From assembly GCA_947178215.1 (NCBI GenBank), contig CAMWXJ010000003.1:62001-126000 (forward strand): a DNA stretch of 64,000 nt, given 5' to 3'. The position numbers were made by a program, and so were the translations under genes. This stretch comes from an uncultured Porphyromonadaceae bacterium. Lineage in GTDB: Bacteria; Bacteroidota; Bacteroidia; Bacteroidales; Muribaculaceae. Under the pieces are notes generated by a model that saw only the letters and a program-made list of their open reading frames with translations, was not told the DNA's origin and ran no database searches. Shown here piece after piece: positions 16,841 to 26,604 of this stretch (the first letter of the stretch is position 1; the number at the start of each line of letters is the position of its first letter).

Positions 16841-17620
16841 TTAGAAGGTCAGCGCCCATTGCAGCCCTATTCCGGGTATTCGTGAGCGCGTTTCGGGGAT
16901 TATGGCGGGCGACCATTCGAGCGAAAGGTCGGGAGATATGTCGAAATGTGCGAGCGAGGCGTCGACGTAGGCATCGACCATAGCAACGAGATATACGCCC
17001 ACCATGGCGATGATGCAAAGGTCGCGGTTGCGGCGGCAATAGTCCTTGCGCGCCTTGAAAGTATTTTCAAGCCATGTGTGGTCGAGATCGCTTTCGTTGA
17101 TTGTCGACGGGAAGAAGTCCATGTAGCTCTTCGTAGTCGGGTCGGAGTCAGTGAGGTCGTTGTAAGCCCTTGTATAGTCGCCGAGCATCATGTTGTTCCA
17201 CGACGTGCCGTAGCCGAGAGCCATATATGCACCTATCACAATAGGAAGCTTCCAGAAACGACGGTTGTAAATCTGGCCCAGGCCGGGACACAACGCCGAG
17301 AGCCACACGGCGCGCGTAGGGTCGGGATTGAACGACTTGAAGCCTTTGGACTCATCGATTATCGCCTGCGACGGAGCCAGAATAGGCACTGTGTCGACGG
17401 GGGCTATCGTCACCGAGTCGCCGGCGGTGGTGAGCAGATCCTCGACCACATCCGCACCGGGGTCGTCGATTATCTGACCGTAGGGAATGGAGTCGGGAAG
17501 CTCCACGGGGTCGACAGGATCGTCGGTCACCCTCGACGCATAGACTGAAAAAATGTTAAAACAACATATCACACAGCAGATAAGCATGGCCAACGCGCGC
17601 TTGTGGGGCGCATGCGGCAT
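16841..17620 (-). CDS. DUF5683 membrane protein
   Basis: From the ATG at 17620 the product has 259 residues. A hydrophobic N-terminus (AMLICCVICCFNIFSVYA) is followed by a Pro/Asp-rich region and then the DUF5683 core at about 105-240, with AVWLSALCPGLGQIYNRRFWK and further hydrophobic segments. The C-terminal strand (GIGLQWALTF) may contact the outer membrane. Its function is not known; in Bacteroidetes it recurs between parB and a lytic transglycosylase, which suggests an envelope or cell-division link. Earlier in-frame ATGs at 17692 and 17653 are possible, but they add a His/Asn-rich stretch that would spoil the signal peptide. Confidence 0.82.
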   Translation of the reverse strand: MPHAPHKRALAMLICCVICCFNIFSVYASRVTDDPVDPVELPDSIPYGQIIDDPGADVVEDLLTTAGDSVTIAPVDTVPILAPSQAIIDESKGFKSFNPDPTRAVWLSALCPGLGQIYNRRFWKLPIVIGAYMALGYGTSWNNMMLGDYTRAYNDLTDSDPTTKSYMDFFPSTINESDLDHTWLENTFKARKDYCRRNRDLCIIAMVGVYLVAMVDAYVDASLAHFDISPDLSLEWSPAIIPETRSRIPGIGLQWALTF

Positions 17621-17717
17621 GGTGGAGCAAGTTGAGTGATGATTATGTTGCATCAAGTTAAGTCGGTGAGGATTAACGTTATGACCACACAAAAGCGGAG
17701 CCTCGCACAGAGTCTCG

Positions 17718-18596
17718 CTATTTCAGTCCGTCAAAGATAGCAATTAATCTTTCAAGTTGGGCCTCGTCGGCGAAGCTGAATGTGATTTTGCCACGCCCGG
17801 AGCGGTCACACGACAACTTAACCGGCGTGCCGAAACGCCCTGAAAGATGATGGTTGAGGGCGTCGAAATCGTGGGCCGAGAACGGCTCCTGAGGCTCGTC
17901 TTCTTTCACGCCCGTCCGACGTCGTTCCTCCATCTCTTTGGCGAGCTGCTCTACGCGACGCACCGAAAGCCCCTCCTTGACGATGCGGTGAAACAGCTCC
18001 AGCTGGTCGGCGGGATCGGTAATGGTGAGCAGGGCGCGGGCGTGACCCATGTCGAGTCGCTTGTCGCGCAGTCCGAGCTGCACTTCGGCAGGCAGACGGA
18101 GCAGACGCAGGAAGTTGGCTATCGTGGCGCGCTTCTTGCCTATGCGCTCGCTAAGTCGCTCCTGGGTGAGCTGGTACTGGTCGATGAGCTTGCGGAACGT
18201 AAGCGCTATCTCTATGGCGTTGAGGTCTTCGCGCTGTATGTTCTCGATGAGGGCCATTTCGGTGAGCTCGCTGTCATTGGCCGAGCGTATATAGGCGGGC
18301 ACGGTGGCCAGTCCGGCGATGCGTGCCGCGCGGTAACGTCGCTCTCCGGCTATAATCTGGTAAGTGTCGGGGCCCGTCTTGCGCAGACTGAGCGGCTGCA
18401 CAATGCCGAGTTCGCGTATCGAGGTGGCGAGCTCTTCGAGGCTATCGTTATCGAATGTCTTTCGCGGCTGGTCAGGATTGGGCGTAATGGCGTCGAGCGG
18501 AATCTCGTTGATGGCCGATGTGCCGCGAGCGGGCGCATCGTCCATAGCGATAAGCGAGTCAAGGCCGCGACCGAGGGGTGAGCGTTTAAGTGCCAT
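17718..18596 (-). CDS. parB: Chromosome partitioning protein ParB (Spo0J family)
   Basis: This 292-residue protein binds parS sites and spreads along DNA as a CTP-dependent clamp. The N-terminus (KRSPLGRGLDSLI) resembles the ParA-stimulating peptide. The CTPase motifs GERRYRA (84-90) and ENIQREDLN (118-126) are intact. The helix-turn-helix (LTQERLSERIGKKRATIANFLRLL) lies at about 147-170, and a C-terminal dimer domain ends FADEAQLERLIAIF. The gene is 14 bases behind parA and surely cotranscribed. No parS sequence was recognised in the window, so it may lie elsewhere near the origin. Confidence 0.96.
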   Translation of the reverse strand: MALKRSPLGRGLDSLIAMDDAPARGTSAINEIPLDAITPNPDQPRKTFDNDSLEELATSIRELGIVQPLSLRKTGPDTYQIIAGERRYRAARIAGLATVPAYIRSANDSELTEMALIENIQREDLNAIEIALTFRKLIDQYQLTQERLSERIGKKRATIANFLRLLRLPAEVQLGLRDKRLDMGHARALLTITDPADQLELFHRIVKEGLSVRRVEQLAKEMEERRRTGVKEDEPQEPFSAHDFDALNHHLSGRFGTPVKLSCDRSGRGKITFSFADEAQLERLIAIFDGLK

Positions 18597-18610
18597 GGCG
18601 TAAGAGGTGT

Positions 18611-19378
18611 TTAGTTGCGGTTTTTGGCTATTATCTCGCGGGCGAGTGCTATGTGTGACGTGGCACCGCGGCTCTCGGGGTCGTAGAGCAGCGCGGGGAG
18701 GCCGTGGCTGGGCGCCTCCGACAGGCGGATGTTGCGCGGGATTACTGTGTCAAACACCATATCGCCGAAGTGGCCTTTCAGCTCCTCGTAGATTTTATTG
18801 GCGAGGCGCAGACGGGCGTCGTACATCGTGAGGAGAAATCCCTCAATCTCCAACGCCGGATTAAGCTTCGGCTTAATGATGCGGATTGTGTTGATAAGCT
18901 TCGTGATGCCTTCGAGGGCGAAGTACTCGGCCTGCACCGGGATGATGACCGAGTGGGCGGCCGTGAGGGCGTTGACGGTGATGAGGCCCAGCGAGGGGGA
19001 GCAGTCGATGAGCACATAGTCGTAATCGGCTGCTACGGGAGCGAGGAGACGCGACAGAACTCTCTCGCGTTGCGGACGCGAGATTAGCTCTATTTCGGCG
19101 CCCGCGAGGTCGATGCGCGACCCAATAAGGTCGAGTCCTTCTACACAAGTGGACACCTGAGCGCCATTCATGGGGTAGTCGTCGGCAAGACATTCGTAGA
19201 TGGAGGAGGTCATCTGCTGCGGCTCGATGCCGAGGCCGCTCGTGGAGTTGGCCTGCGGGTCGGCGTCGATGATGAGAGTCTTCTTACCTTCGGCCGCAAG
19301 CGACGCGCCAAGGTTGATTGTGGTGGTAGTCTTGCCTACGCCCCCCTTCTGGTTGGCGATTGCTATGATTTTACCCAT
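18611..19378 (-). CDS. parA: Chromosome partitioning ATPase ParA (Soj)
   Basis: This is a 255-residue deviant Walker ATPase that drives chromosome or origin segregation together with ParB. The deviant Walker A motif KGGVGKTTT lies at 11-19, with the signature lysine K11. DADPQANST (40-48) is the A' motif, and VLIDCSPSLGLIT (about 136-148) is the Walker B region. Length and ending (ALAREIIAKN) are typical of chromosomal Soj proteins. It is the first gene of the parA-parB-DUF5683-mltD run. A TAACTTTG box begins 32 bases before the ATG. Confidence 0.97.
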   Translation of the reverse strand: MGKIIAIANQKGGVGKTTTTINLGASLAAEGKKTLIIDADPQANSTSGLGIEPQQMTSSIYECLADDYPMNGAQVSTCVEGLDLIGSRIDLAGAEIELISRPQRERVLSRLLAPVAADYDYVLIDCSPSLGLITVNALTAAHSVIIPVQAEYFALEGITKLINTIRIIKPKLNPALEIEGFLLTMYDARLRLANKIYEELKGHFGDMVFDTVIPRNIRLSEAPSHGLPALLYDPESRGATSHIALAREIIAKNRN

Positions 19379-19409
19379 AGAGTCAGATAAAGATGAGAAA
19401 AATATGCGA

Positions 19410-19417
19410 CAAAGTTA
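19410..19417 (-). promoter_or_regulatory. parA -7 box (TAACTTTG)
   Basis: Minus-strand TAACTTTG fits TAnnTTTG and lies 32 bases before the parA start codon. No TTG is found at the expected upstream distance. Confidence 0.55.
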
Positions 19418-19547
19418 GCCGGCGTCGTCCGACGCGCGTGCATACGCGCACCATAATAAATGTGTTTTGTCGATAAGTCAGTTACATTGTTGATAACCGC
19501 ATGTCGCATTTTGCCTCAGTGCGCAACAGTTTTAGCCGCTAAATCGT

Positions 19548-19555
19548 TACCTTTG
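19548..19555 (+). promoter_or_regulatory. -7 box for the lipoprotein gene (TACCTTTG)
   Basis: TACCTTTG fits TAnnTTTG and lies 26 bases before the ATG at 19582. No clear upstream TTG is seen. Confidence 0.5.
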
Positions 19556-19581
19556 TACACCCACAACCATTTCAAGTATAT

Positions 19582-20934
19582 ATGAAACGCATCTATGCCT
19601 CCATAGCACTCCTCGTCGCGGTTGCGGCCGGTATGCTATCATCATGTTCGTCACGCTCCGAGCATCATCTGCTCGACGCCATACCGTCCGACGCCACCGC
19701 CGTGGCGTTTGTCAATCTCGACCGCGCCTCGCACGACGGCGTCGTTATCTCTGAGCTGGGCGGCTTTGCCGGCATAGCCTCAACTGGCACCGTCGCTGCC
19801 GTGACCCTCGCCGACGGCACCACACTGACACTGACCGACGCCCCGGCGCCCGATTCGCTCGCAGCACATGGCTATCAGGCCGCCGGTGAACCACAGGGCG
19901 AACTCACCACATACACCGATGCCGACGGCATGACCGCAGTAGTAAACGCTAAGAGCGATATAGCCTACTTCATGCCTTGCTCTGCCACGAGAGCCCTCGA
20001 ACGCGTCGCAACAATAGCCGAAGCCGCCTCGAAACTCAGCTTTGCCTCCAACAAGGGCCTCGCCGACATCTTTGAGCAGAAGAGTCGCGAGGCTGTGGTC
20101 TACGGCGCCCTGTCGCGTAATCTGATTGCCGTCAATTCCCGCTCGTCGGCCCCTGTCAACCCCCAGAATGCCGAGTGGATTGCCTTTGCAGTTAAGCAGG
20201 AGAGCGGCGTGGCCGACATAGCGGCGCAACTCGTGGAGGGTTCGGGTGAGCCTGTCGAAATTAAGGGGCTACGCACTATCGACACCGACTTTCTGCGCTA
20301 TGTGCCCGAAGGCATGAACATGGTGGCCGCAGCTGGCCTTACCCCCGAAATTGACTGGGACGCCGCAGCCGCGCTCGTATCGCTCGTGGCCGACCGCTCT
20401 ACGGCAGGATATATCGCACTCGCCACACCTTATCTCAAAGGTATCGACGGCACGGTAGCCGTGGCCGCAAGCATAGACCCCAAAGCGCCGTCGATGGCCG
20501 ACGCACGCATCTTTGCCATGGCCCACATGGACCGCTCCAAGATAGCCGACTTGCAGAAGCAGGCGTCAATCCTCGCGCGAATGGCAGGCGCGCAAGTCGA
20601 CGACATCAGCGAATCGATGACCGCAATCACCCTCCCCGCCGACGCCGGCATGCCTTCGAAGCTGTATATCGGTGAGGTCGACGGCTATCTCGCCATTGCC
20701 ACATACCCTCTCGACGGTAAAGCCGAAAACTCGTTTGCCCCGATAGTGACAGGCCATGAGGCCGCAGCCGCAGTAAACTTCCCGGAAGGAGCTTTCGAGG
20801 CCGAACGCCCCGACGCAACCTATGGCATCGACATTAAATTCACACTCGACGGTTCCGAAGCCCACACACGCATATCGTTTCCCGGCTCCGACAAGTCGCC
20901 GCTCGCCATACTCTCCGCCTTCTGGCGCCACTGA
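19582..20934 (+). CDS. Hypothetical lipoprotein, about 450 residues
   Basis: The product has a lipoprotein signal peptide with a lipobox ending at C22 (GMLSSC). The mature part is Ala/Asp-rich and starts LLDAIPSDATAVAFVNLDR, a pattern seen in Bacteroidetes DUF4836/DUF3352-like proteins in which a beta-strand resembling a chaperone or protease-associated fold recurs; this assignment is weak. A second similar segment (DFLRYVPEGMNMVAAAGL) near residue 237 suggests an internal duplication. No catalytic motif is visible. It stands between the divergent parA operon and ybaK, and its own promoter box is present. Function is unknown. Confidence 0.75.
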   Translation: MKRIYASIALLVAVAAGMLSSCSSRSEHHLLDAIPSDATAVAFVNLDRASHDGVVISELGGFAGIASTGTVAAVTLADGTTLTLTDAPAPDSLAAHGYQAAGEPQGELTTYTDADGMTAVVNAKSDIAYFMPCSATRALERVATIAEAASKLSFASNKGLADIFEQKSREAVVYGALSRNLIAVNSRSSAPVNPQNAEWIAFAVKQESGVADIAAQLVEGSGEPVEIKGLRTIDTDFLRYVPEGMNMVAAAGLTPEIDWDAAAALVSLVADRSTAGYIALATPYLKGIDGTVAVAASIDPKAPSMADARIFAMAHMDRSKIADLQKQASILARMAGAQVDDISESMTAITLPADAGMPSKLYIGEVDGYLAIATYPLDGKAENSFAPIVTGHEAAAAVNFPEGAFEAERPDATYGIDIKFTLDGSEAHTRISFPGSDKSPLAILSAFWRH

Positions 20935-20984
20935 AACAGACCACTGAAACAGAGCGCTCGAGAGCTGGAAAACGGCCGCGGACG

Positions 20985-21015
20985 TTTGACATTCGGCCAC
21001 AAATGAGTAACTTTG
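20985..21015 (+). promoter_or_regulatory. ybaK promoter (TTTG-N19-TAACTTTG)
   Basis: TTTG at 20985-20988 and TAACTTTG at 21008-21015 are separated by 19 bases, a textbook Bacteroidetes sigma promoter. Transcription would start near 21021, so the ATG at 21028 is the right start for ybaK and an in-frame TTG at 21013 is not. Confidence 0.82.
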
Positions 21016-21027
21016 CCGACAGTAAAT

Positions 21028-21513
21028 ATGACTCAGCCAAAAATCAACAAAACCAACGCGGCACGCCTGCTTGACAAGGAGAAGATAACCTATCGGCTTA
21101 TCCCCTACACCGTCGACCCCGACAACCTCGCGGCACAGCATGTGGCCGACGAGCTCGGCGAAGATATACGCCGCGTGTTCAAGACCATTGTGCTACACGG
21201 CGAGCGCACGGGCCACTTTGTCTGCGTCGTGCCCGGCGACCACGAAATCGACCTGAAAAAGGCCGCCAAGGCCGCCGGCGACAAGAAGGCCGAACTCATA
21301 CCTATGAAGGAACTGCTGCCGCTCACCGGATATATCCGAGGCGGCTGCTCCCCCATAGGCATGAAAAAGCACTTCACTACTTTCATCGACGCCTCGGCAC
21401 AGGAATTTGACACAATATTCGTAAGCGCCGGGGTGCGCGGCCTGCAAATAGAGATAACGCCCGACGACCTCGCGCGGGCTGCTCGAGCCACATTCACCGA
21501 CATAGCTGACTGA
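21028..21513 (+). CDS. ybaK: Cys-tRNA(Pro) deacylase, YbaK/EbsC family
   Basis: This 161-residue editing enzyme hydrolyses mischarged Cys-tRNA(Pro). The sequence has the family hallmarks: NAARLLDKEKITYRLIPY at the start, the catalytic lysine region RVFKTIVLHG, the GDHEIDLKKAAKAAG block, and the GYIRGGCSPIGMKK loop. It is a free-standing form, of normal length. The promoter immediately upstream fixes the ATG at 21028. The stop is followed three bases later by aroC, so the two are cotranscribed. Confidence 0.95.
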   Translation: MTQPKINKTNAARLLDKEKITYRLIPYTVDPDNLAAQHVADELGEDIRRVFKTIVLHGERTGHFVCVVPGDHEIDLKKAAKAAGDKKAELIPMKELLPLTGYIRGGCSPIGMKKHFTTFIDASAQEFDTIFVSAGVRGLQIEITPDDLARAARATFTDIAD

Positions 21514-21516
21514 CCC

Positions 21517-22599
21517 ATGAGCAATACATTCGGCAACATTCTGCGCCTCACCACCTACGGCGAAAGCCACGGAGTGGCGGTGGGCGGCATACTCGACGGC
21601 ATGCCCTCGGGCTACAAAATAGACATAGCCGCCATACAGGCGGCCCTCGACCGCCGTCGTCCGGGGCAGAGCGTCATCACGACATCGCGCCGCGAGGCCG
21701 ACCGCGTGGAGATACTGTCAGGCCTCATGGACGGCGTGACGACCGGCACACCCATAGCTTTCGAGGTGCGAAACGCCGACCACCATTCGTCGGACTACGA
21801 CAACATGGCACACACTTTCCGGCCCTCGCATGCCGACTATACCTACACTGCCCGTTACGGCATCCGCGACCACCGCGGCGGAGGCAGATCAAGCGCCCGC
21901 GAGACACTCGCGCGTGTCGCCGCCGGCGCGATAGCGGCTCAGGCTCTCGCCGAACACGGCATAGACATTTACGCCTACACCCGCCGGGTGGGAGATATAG
22001 CTCTCACCGAGCAGTACACTGCCTACGACCCTGCGCTCATCGAAAGCAACATTGTGCGCTGCCCCGACAAGTCGACCGCCGAACGCATGATAGCGCTTAT
22101 CGAACAGGTAAAAGCCGAGGGCGACACCATAGGCGGCGTGGTGGAATGTGTCATAAAAGGCTGCCCGGCGGGTCTGGGCGACCCGGTGTTCGGAAAACTT
22201 CACGCCATGCTCGGCGCGGCCATGCTCGGCATCAACGCCGCAAAGGGATTTGACTATGGCATGGGATTTGACGGCGTAGGACTGCGCGGAAGCGAAGCCA
22301 TGGACCCGTTTGAGGTCGACCCCGCAACAGGCCGCGTAAGCTTTGCCGCCAACCACTCCGGCGGCATACAGGGGGGCATATCCAACGGTGCCGACATATA
22401 TTTCAGCGTCGCCTTCAAGCCGGTAGCCACGTTGCTGCGCGAGGTTGCTACCATCAACGACAGCGGCGAGAGCGTAACACTCCGTGCACGCGGACGTCAC
22501 GACCCGTGCGTAGTGTCGCGTGCCGTGCCCATTGTCGAGGCCATGGCCGCACTGACCATTCTCGACGCTATGCTCGGCGCCCGATGCGCCCGACGCTGA
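21517..22599 (+). CDS. aroC: Chorismate synthase
   Basis: This enzyme makes chorismate from EPSP, the last step of the shikimate pathway, and needs reduced FMN. The 360-residue product has all signature regions: [11 protein letters not shown] (14-24, with catalytic H18), [23 protein letters not shown]-type FMN loop split around residue 110, SSARET, and [15 protein letters not shown] near the end. Length is typical. It is the second gene after ybaK. Its last 32 bases overlap the end of the convergent ClC gene, so the two transcripts run into each other. Confidence 0.98.
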   Translation: MSNTFGNILRLTTYGESHGVAVGGILDGMPSGYKIDIAAIQAALDRRRPGQSVITTSRREADRVEILSGLMDGVTTGTPIAFEVRNADHHSSDYDNMAHTFRPSHADYTYTARYGIRDHRGGGRSSARETLARVAAGAIAAQALAEHGIDIYAYTRRVGDIALTEQYTAYDPALIESNIVRCPDKSTAERMIALIEQVKAEGDTIGGVVECVIKGCPAGLGDPVFGKLHAMLGAAMLGINAAKGFDYGMGFDGVGLRGSEAMDPFEVDPATGRVSFAANHSGGIQGGISNGADIYFSVAFKPVATLLREVATINDSGESVTLRARGRHDPCVVSRAVPIVEAMAALTILDAMLGARCARR

Positions 22600-23917
22600 C
22601 AGCCGTTATGGCGCACACCACGAGATAAGAGATAACGCATGTGACCGCCAGCGGGATAAAGAGCGTGAACACCGCGCTCATCTCCGACACGATAAACATC
22701 GCCATTACGGGTGCCTTGACCGAACCGGCCATGACGCCCCCCATTGCCATGAACACAAGTGCTCCCTGGGCGACATCCGCCCCCATGGCGGCGACGGCCA
22801 CAGCAGCAAACAGGAAGCCGAGGCCCGCACCTGCAAAGAGTGTCGGAGCGAAATCACCGGCAATGCCGCCGCCTGAATTGGTAGAGGCCACAGCCGCAGG
22901 TTTGAGAATCACTATCGCAGTGGCCATCACTATCATGGCCACCCACGGCGAGAGGCCGGGGAGATGCCTTAGTACGGTGCTGAAAGTGAGCGCTTCGGCG
23001 CCGTGGCCGGAGAGTATGGCCGAGACAACATTATAACCTTCGCCGTAAAACGACGGCACCACAAACAGCATCACGGCAAGCGCCGAGCCCGACGAAAGCC
23101 AGCGCACCCACGGCCTGTCAATCGACCGGTACACGTTACCCAGACGGGTCACCACCGCAGCGTAGAAATACGAGTAAGTGCCGCACACGATTCCGAGCGG
23201 CACAGCCCAGGCTATGAGGGATACCTCGAACTGAGGCGGATTGAGATACAGCATGTCGGGTGTGAACCCGTCGACCACAGTGGCTATGAGTCCCGACGCC
23301 AGACACGCCACAACAAGACCCACCACCGACAGAGTGTTGAAGCTGAACGACAGAATCTCAATCGTGAACAGCATCCCCCCTACCGGAGCCTTGAATATCC
23401 CTGCTATTCCTGCCCCGGCGCCTATGGCTACAAGCGCGTAGGCGGCCTTCGAGCCGAGTTTGAGCATCCTCGCCAGGTTGCTCCCCATGGCGGCGCCCGA
23501 GTAGGCAATAGGACCCTCGGCGCCGGCCGAGCCGCCGGCGCCGAGGGTTATGGAGGCGAGCATCATGGGAGAGAACACTGTCGACAGAGGGATGTCGAGC
23601 TGACGCTTAACGAGCGCATCGTTGATGCGGTCGGTGGAGCGGTCGATGCGGTGATGCAGGATATATTTCTGCGCAGCGCCCACAATCATGATGGCCAGCA
23701 CCGGAACGAAAAAGAACGTCCACGGCAACACCTGCGGAGCGAGGTAGCCGGTGAGGGCATGCGAGATGCCCGCTATCATATATTTGAGCAGCCATGCCGC
23801 ACAGCCTATCACCACGCCCATGACAAAGCAGATGAGCACAAACGTGGCGTTGGGACCCCACGCATGACGCATGGAGTAGACAATCTCGCGGGGCTCGGTG
23901 TCGGTCTTGTTGCTCAT
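22568..23917 (-). CDS. ClC-family chloride channel or antiporter, atypical
   Basis: This 449-residue membrane protein has about ten hydrophobic helices and the ClC fold. [14 protein letters not shown] (128-141) holds the gating glutamate E134. [17 protein letters not shown] (173-189) matches the GxFxxP helix, but the residue equal to the internal proton glutamate (E203 in E. coli) is I188. The usual GSGIP anion-selectivity motif is missing; its place holds [15 protein letters not shown] (86-100). The third motif is [16 protein letters not shown]. It has no C-terminal CBS domains. Loss of the proton glutamate suggests channel-like or otherwise altered transport; this is inferred. It follows the phosphatase gene by 67 bases and overlaps aroC tail to tail. 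Confidence 0.87.
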   Translation of the reverse strand: MSNKTDTEPREIVYSMRHAWGPNATFVLICFVMGVVIGCAAWLLKYMIAGISHALTGYLAPQVLPWTFFFVPVLAIMIVGAAQKYILHHRIDRSTDRINDALVKRQLDIPLSTVFSPMMLASITLGAGGSAGAEGPIAYSGAAMGSNLARMLKLGSKAAYALVAIGAGAGIAGIFKAPVGGMLFTIEILSFSFNTLSVVGLVVACLASGLIATVVDGFTPDMLYLNPPQFEVSLIAWAVPLGIVCGTYSYFYAAVVTRLGNVYRSIDRPWVRWLSSGSALAVMLFVVPSFYGEGYNVVSAILSGHGAEALTFSTVLRHLPGLSPWVAMIVMATAIVILKPAAVASTNSGGGIAGDFAPTLFAGAGLGFLFAAVAVAAMGADVAQGALVFMAMGGVMAGSVKAPVMAMFIVSEMSAVFTLFIPLAVTCVISYLVVCAITAVSVGRIGRRA

Positions 23918-23984
23918 GTAATATCAACGCCGCCATGCCGACAAATGTTGCGGCAAAAACGCGCCCCGACCCGTGCCCGTAGGG

Positions 23985-26447
23985 TCAGCGGGAAGATGTG
24001 AAGAGGTAGACGTTTCCACCGAAATCTGACGCTGCGAGGGCGTTGCCCGACACGGCGACGGTGCCGAACACAGGGGCGCCGAGTGTCCTGCGCCATACCA
24101 TGCGGCCGCTCTCGGCGTCAATGCCGTAGAGGTTGCCGTCCGACGCGCCAACATAAACGGTGTTGCCGGCAAGCACGGGGCTTGTCTCGATTGTAGCCGC
24201 CTCCGAGCGCGAGTAAGGCGAAGTAAAGACAAGGGCATTGTCGGTGGCGAAGCACCACTTCTCCCGGAGCGTGGCACGGTCGAGGGCCACGAGGCCGCGG
24301 CTCACGGTGCCGAAGATAATCAGCTTGTCGGTGACAAGCGGCGTAGAGGTCACATCGGCGTTAAATCCGAGCTTGTGGGTGACCACTGCCTTGCCTGTCG
24401 CAGCTTCAAGGATATAGAACGTGCCGGCTGAGGCCATATATACAAGGCCGTTGCGTATGGCCGGCGAGCAGCCGCGCATGCGCAGGTCGGCGTCGCTGGC
24501 GCTCCACAGCATCTTGCCTGTGGCAGCATCGTTGCCGTAGAGTGCGCCCCACTGCGTGCCGTGTATAAGGATGCCGTCGGCTACTGATATGGTGCTTGTG
24601 GCGCCCTGATTCTGCGACCAGTCGCTGTTGGTCCACAGATTGCGGCCGGTGGCGGCGTCCCACGCTCCGAGGCCCTTGCCGCTGCCGGCGTACACTACGC
24701 CGTCGGCTGCTGCCAGACCGTCGACGAGCGCCGGCAACACGTCGGTGCGCATCTTGGTTTCCCAACGCAGGGTACCGTTTTCGGCATCGACGGCATAGAG
24801 CCATCCCTCGGCATCCTGAGCGAACACTATGCCCGAAGTAATAGCTATGCTGTTCTTTATGGAATTGCGTGTGGGGTAGCTCCACTCTATTTTGCCGGTC
24901 ATGCCGTCAAGGGCATAGATATGGCCGTCGCCGCGAAGCTCCTCGTCGACCGAAGCGGTGTAAATCCTGCCGTTGTAAATGAGCGGCGAAGTCATGAATA
25001 TGTTGGCGCCGACATTGCTCACCCAGGCGAGTGAGAGAGGCGCTTCAAGGGCTTTGTCGGGCACTCCGGTGTGGGAGGCGTTGCCGAGCAGGTTATCCCA
25101 GTCGGCGCCGAACAGAGGCACGGTAGCAGCTTCCGAGGCCTTGAATGTCGCTGTCGACGATACTTGGTCGCCACCATCGAACCGGGCCGTGGCCCTAATA
25201 GCGAGCATACGGCCCGCATAGGCCTCGGGGACTTGCACTGTGCCGTTCCACGACCAGTCTGTCGACCGATGGAGCGTTACAGCCGGCGCTACCGGCTTGC
25301 CCTCATAGAGCAGCGTGGCGGTAACGCTGCGCGTGTCGGCCGTCGACGAATAGGCGTTGACAGCCACAGGAACGGTACCGACGGGCGCTGCGACCGATGG
25401 CGAAGCTACAGTGACGCGCGGTGCAATATACGGATAGCGCAGTGTGGTGGTGACATTGCCCTTGCTGTCGACATTTATCACACGATAGGCCGCCGTGGAG
25501 TGATCGATGCCCCCCTTGTCGGGAGATGAAGTGTTGACAGTGAGCACACCGTTGAGGCGCAGATTAAAATTGTTGTGCCAGTGGCCGTAGATCCACGCTT
25601 TGAGGTTGTGGTCGTTGAGGCTGACGCTTCCGCCGTCGGCGCCGCGGTAGGCGAAATCGCCATCGAAGCTGATGAGGTCGTGATTGAACCCGATTACCGG
25701 GGTCGACGGATCGACATTTGCAAGGTCGTTTTTGAGCCACTCGTAAACGTCGGCACTGCGGTAGCTCGGCTGATAGTCGCCGCCGCCCATAGGCGTCACG
25801 ACATAATGGACGTTGCCTACGTCAAACGAATACCACACCGGGCCGTAGATGCTCTCGTAGAGTTCCTCGCCATACTTGCCCTTTACAAGATCGTGGTTGC
25901 CGATGCAGTAGTGCATCTGTCGGCCCATGTTGTCGGTGTTCATGAGGCCGATATGGGTTTTGAGTCCGTTTTCATAGCAGATATCGCCGGTGTGGATGAT
26001 GAAAGCGGCGTCGGTGACGTCGGCATAGTCGCGCACGACGTCGACCCAGTCGTCATGCTTCGAGGTGTTGAAAATCTCCGAGTCAGTAATCTGGATAAAG
26101 GAGTGGGAACCGTCGCGGGCCACAGTTCCCGGCTGAGGCACGAGGCCGAAGTCGTAACCTGTCGCCGCGGCGACAGGGCGATAAAAGCCGCCCGGCGCCT
26201 TGTAGCCGCTCGGCAGAGTGACGAAGATAAAGCGGGCGCCGTCGTGACCCGGAAGCGTGAACGAGCCGTCGCGCCCGGTTTTGACCACGTTAAGACCGTC
26301 GCTCACCGCGACGCCGGCAAGAGTCTTCTCGCCCCGGTCACACACACCGTTGTTGTTTTTGTCGACATAGACGCGACCTGAGTAATCGGCCGACGCGGTT
26401 ATAGATGCGGCCATGGCAGCCGCCAACGTGATGATCAGTCTATTCAT
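23985..26447 (-). CDS. Secreted metallophosphoesterase fused to a PQQ-type beta-propeller
   Basis: The 820-residue protein has a signal peptide (MNRLIITLAAAMAASITASA). Residues 22-105 form a beta-sandwich typical of metallophosphoesterase N-domains (GRVYVDKNNNGVCDRGEKTLAGV). A calcineurin-like phosphoesterase domain follows: TDSE (121-124), HTGD (152-155), GNHD (183-186), H256 and GHWH (288-291). The first motif is normally DxH, here DxE, so the metal site is altered. From about 440 to 820 about seven PQQ/Kelch-like blades occur, such as DGMTGKIEWSY and DAESGRMVWRR. Its substrate is unknown; a phosphorylated or nucleotide ligand in the envelope is plausible. A good promoter lies just upstream. 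Confidence 0.85.
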   Translation of the reverse strand: MNRLIITLAAAMAASITASADYSGRVYVDKNNNGVCDRGEKTLAGVAVSDGLNVVKTGRDGSFTLPGHDGARFIFVTLPSGYKAPGGFYRPVAAATGYDFGLVPQPGTVARDGSHSFIQITDSEIFNTSKHDDWVDVVRDYADVTDAAFIIHTGDICYENGLKTHIGLMNTDNMGRQMHYCIGNHDLVKGKYGEELYESIYGPVWYSFDVGNVHYVVTPMGGGDYQPSYRSADVYEWLKNDLANVDPSTPVIGFNHDLISFDGDFAYRGADGGSVSLNDHNLKAWIYGHWHNNFNLRLNGVLTVNTSSPDKGGIDHSTAAYRVINVDSKGNVTTTLRYPYIAPRVTVASPSVAAPVGTVPVAVNAYSSTADTRSVTATLLYEGKPVAPAVTLHRSTDWSWNGTVQVPEAYAGRMLAIRATARFDGGDQVSSTATFKASEAATVPLFGADWDNLLGNASHTGVPDKALEAPLSLAWVSNVGANIFMTSPLIYNGRIYTASVDEELRGDGHIYALDGMTGKIEWSYPTRNSIKNSIAITSGIVFAQDAEGWLYAVDAENGTLRWETKMRTDVLPALVDGLAAADGVVYAGSGKGLGAWDAATGRNLWTNSDWSQNQGATSTISVADGILIHGTQWGALYGNDAATGKMLWSASDADLRMRGCSPAIRNGLVYMASAGTFYILEAATGKAVVTHKLGFNADVTSTPLVTDKLIIFGTVSRGLVALDRATLREKWCFATDNALVFTSPYSRSEAATIETSPVLAGNTVYVGASDGNLYGIDAESGRMVWRRTLGAPVFGTVAVSGNALAASDFGGNVYLFTSSR

Positions 26448-26490
26448 TGGTTATAGCAGGATTTGGATTCCAAAGGCTTGTTTCAATCTG

Positions 26491-26521
26491 CAAATTTACA
26501 GCATCGGCCCGAAGCGGGCAA
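26491..26521 (-). promoter_or_regulatory. Promoter of the phosphoesterase gene (TTG-N20-TAAATTTG)
   Basis: On the minus strand TTG (26521-26519) is followed after 20 bases by TAAATTTG (26498-26491). It lies 44 bases before the ATG. The rest of 26448-26681 holds the upstream terminator and AT-rich DNA without a gene. Confidence 0.7.
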
Positions 26522-26604
26522 TATAAAAAATGAATAAAAAGATGGACTTTTTTGCACCGCCGGCATTGGCTTGAGGGATACACAGCCGGCATGACGACAA
26601 AAAA

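Noticed and set aside
17700-19581. A parS site near parAB
   Set aside because: No TGTTTCACGTGAAACA-like palindrome was seen by eye; parS may lie outside the window.
21013-21027. TTG start for ybaK five codons upstream
   Set aside because: It lies inside the promoter box at 21008-21015, so it cannot be translated from that transcript.
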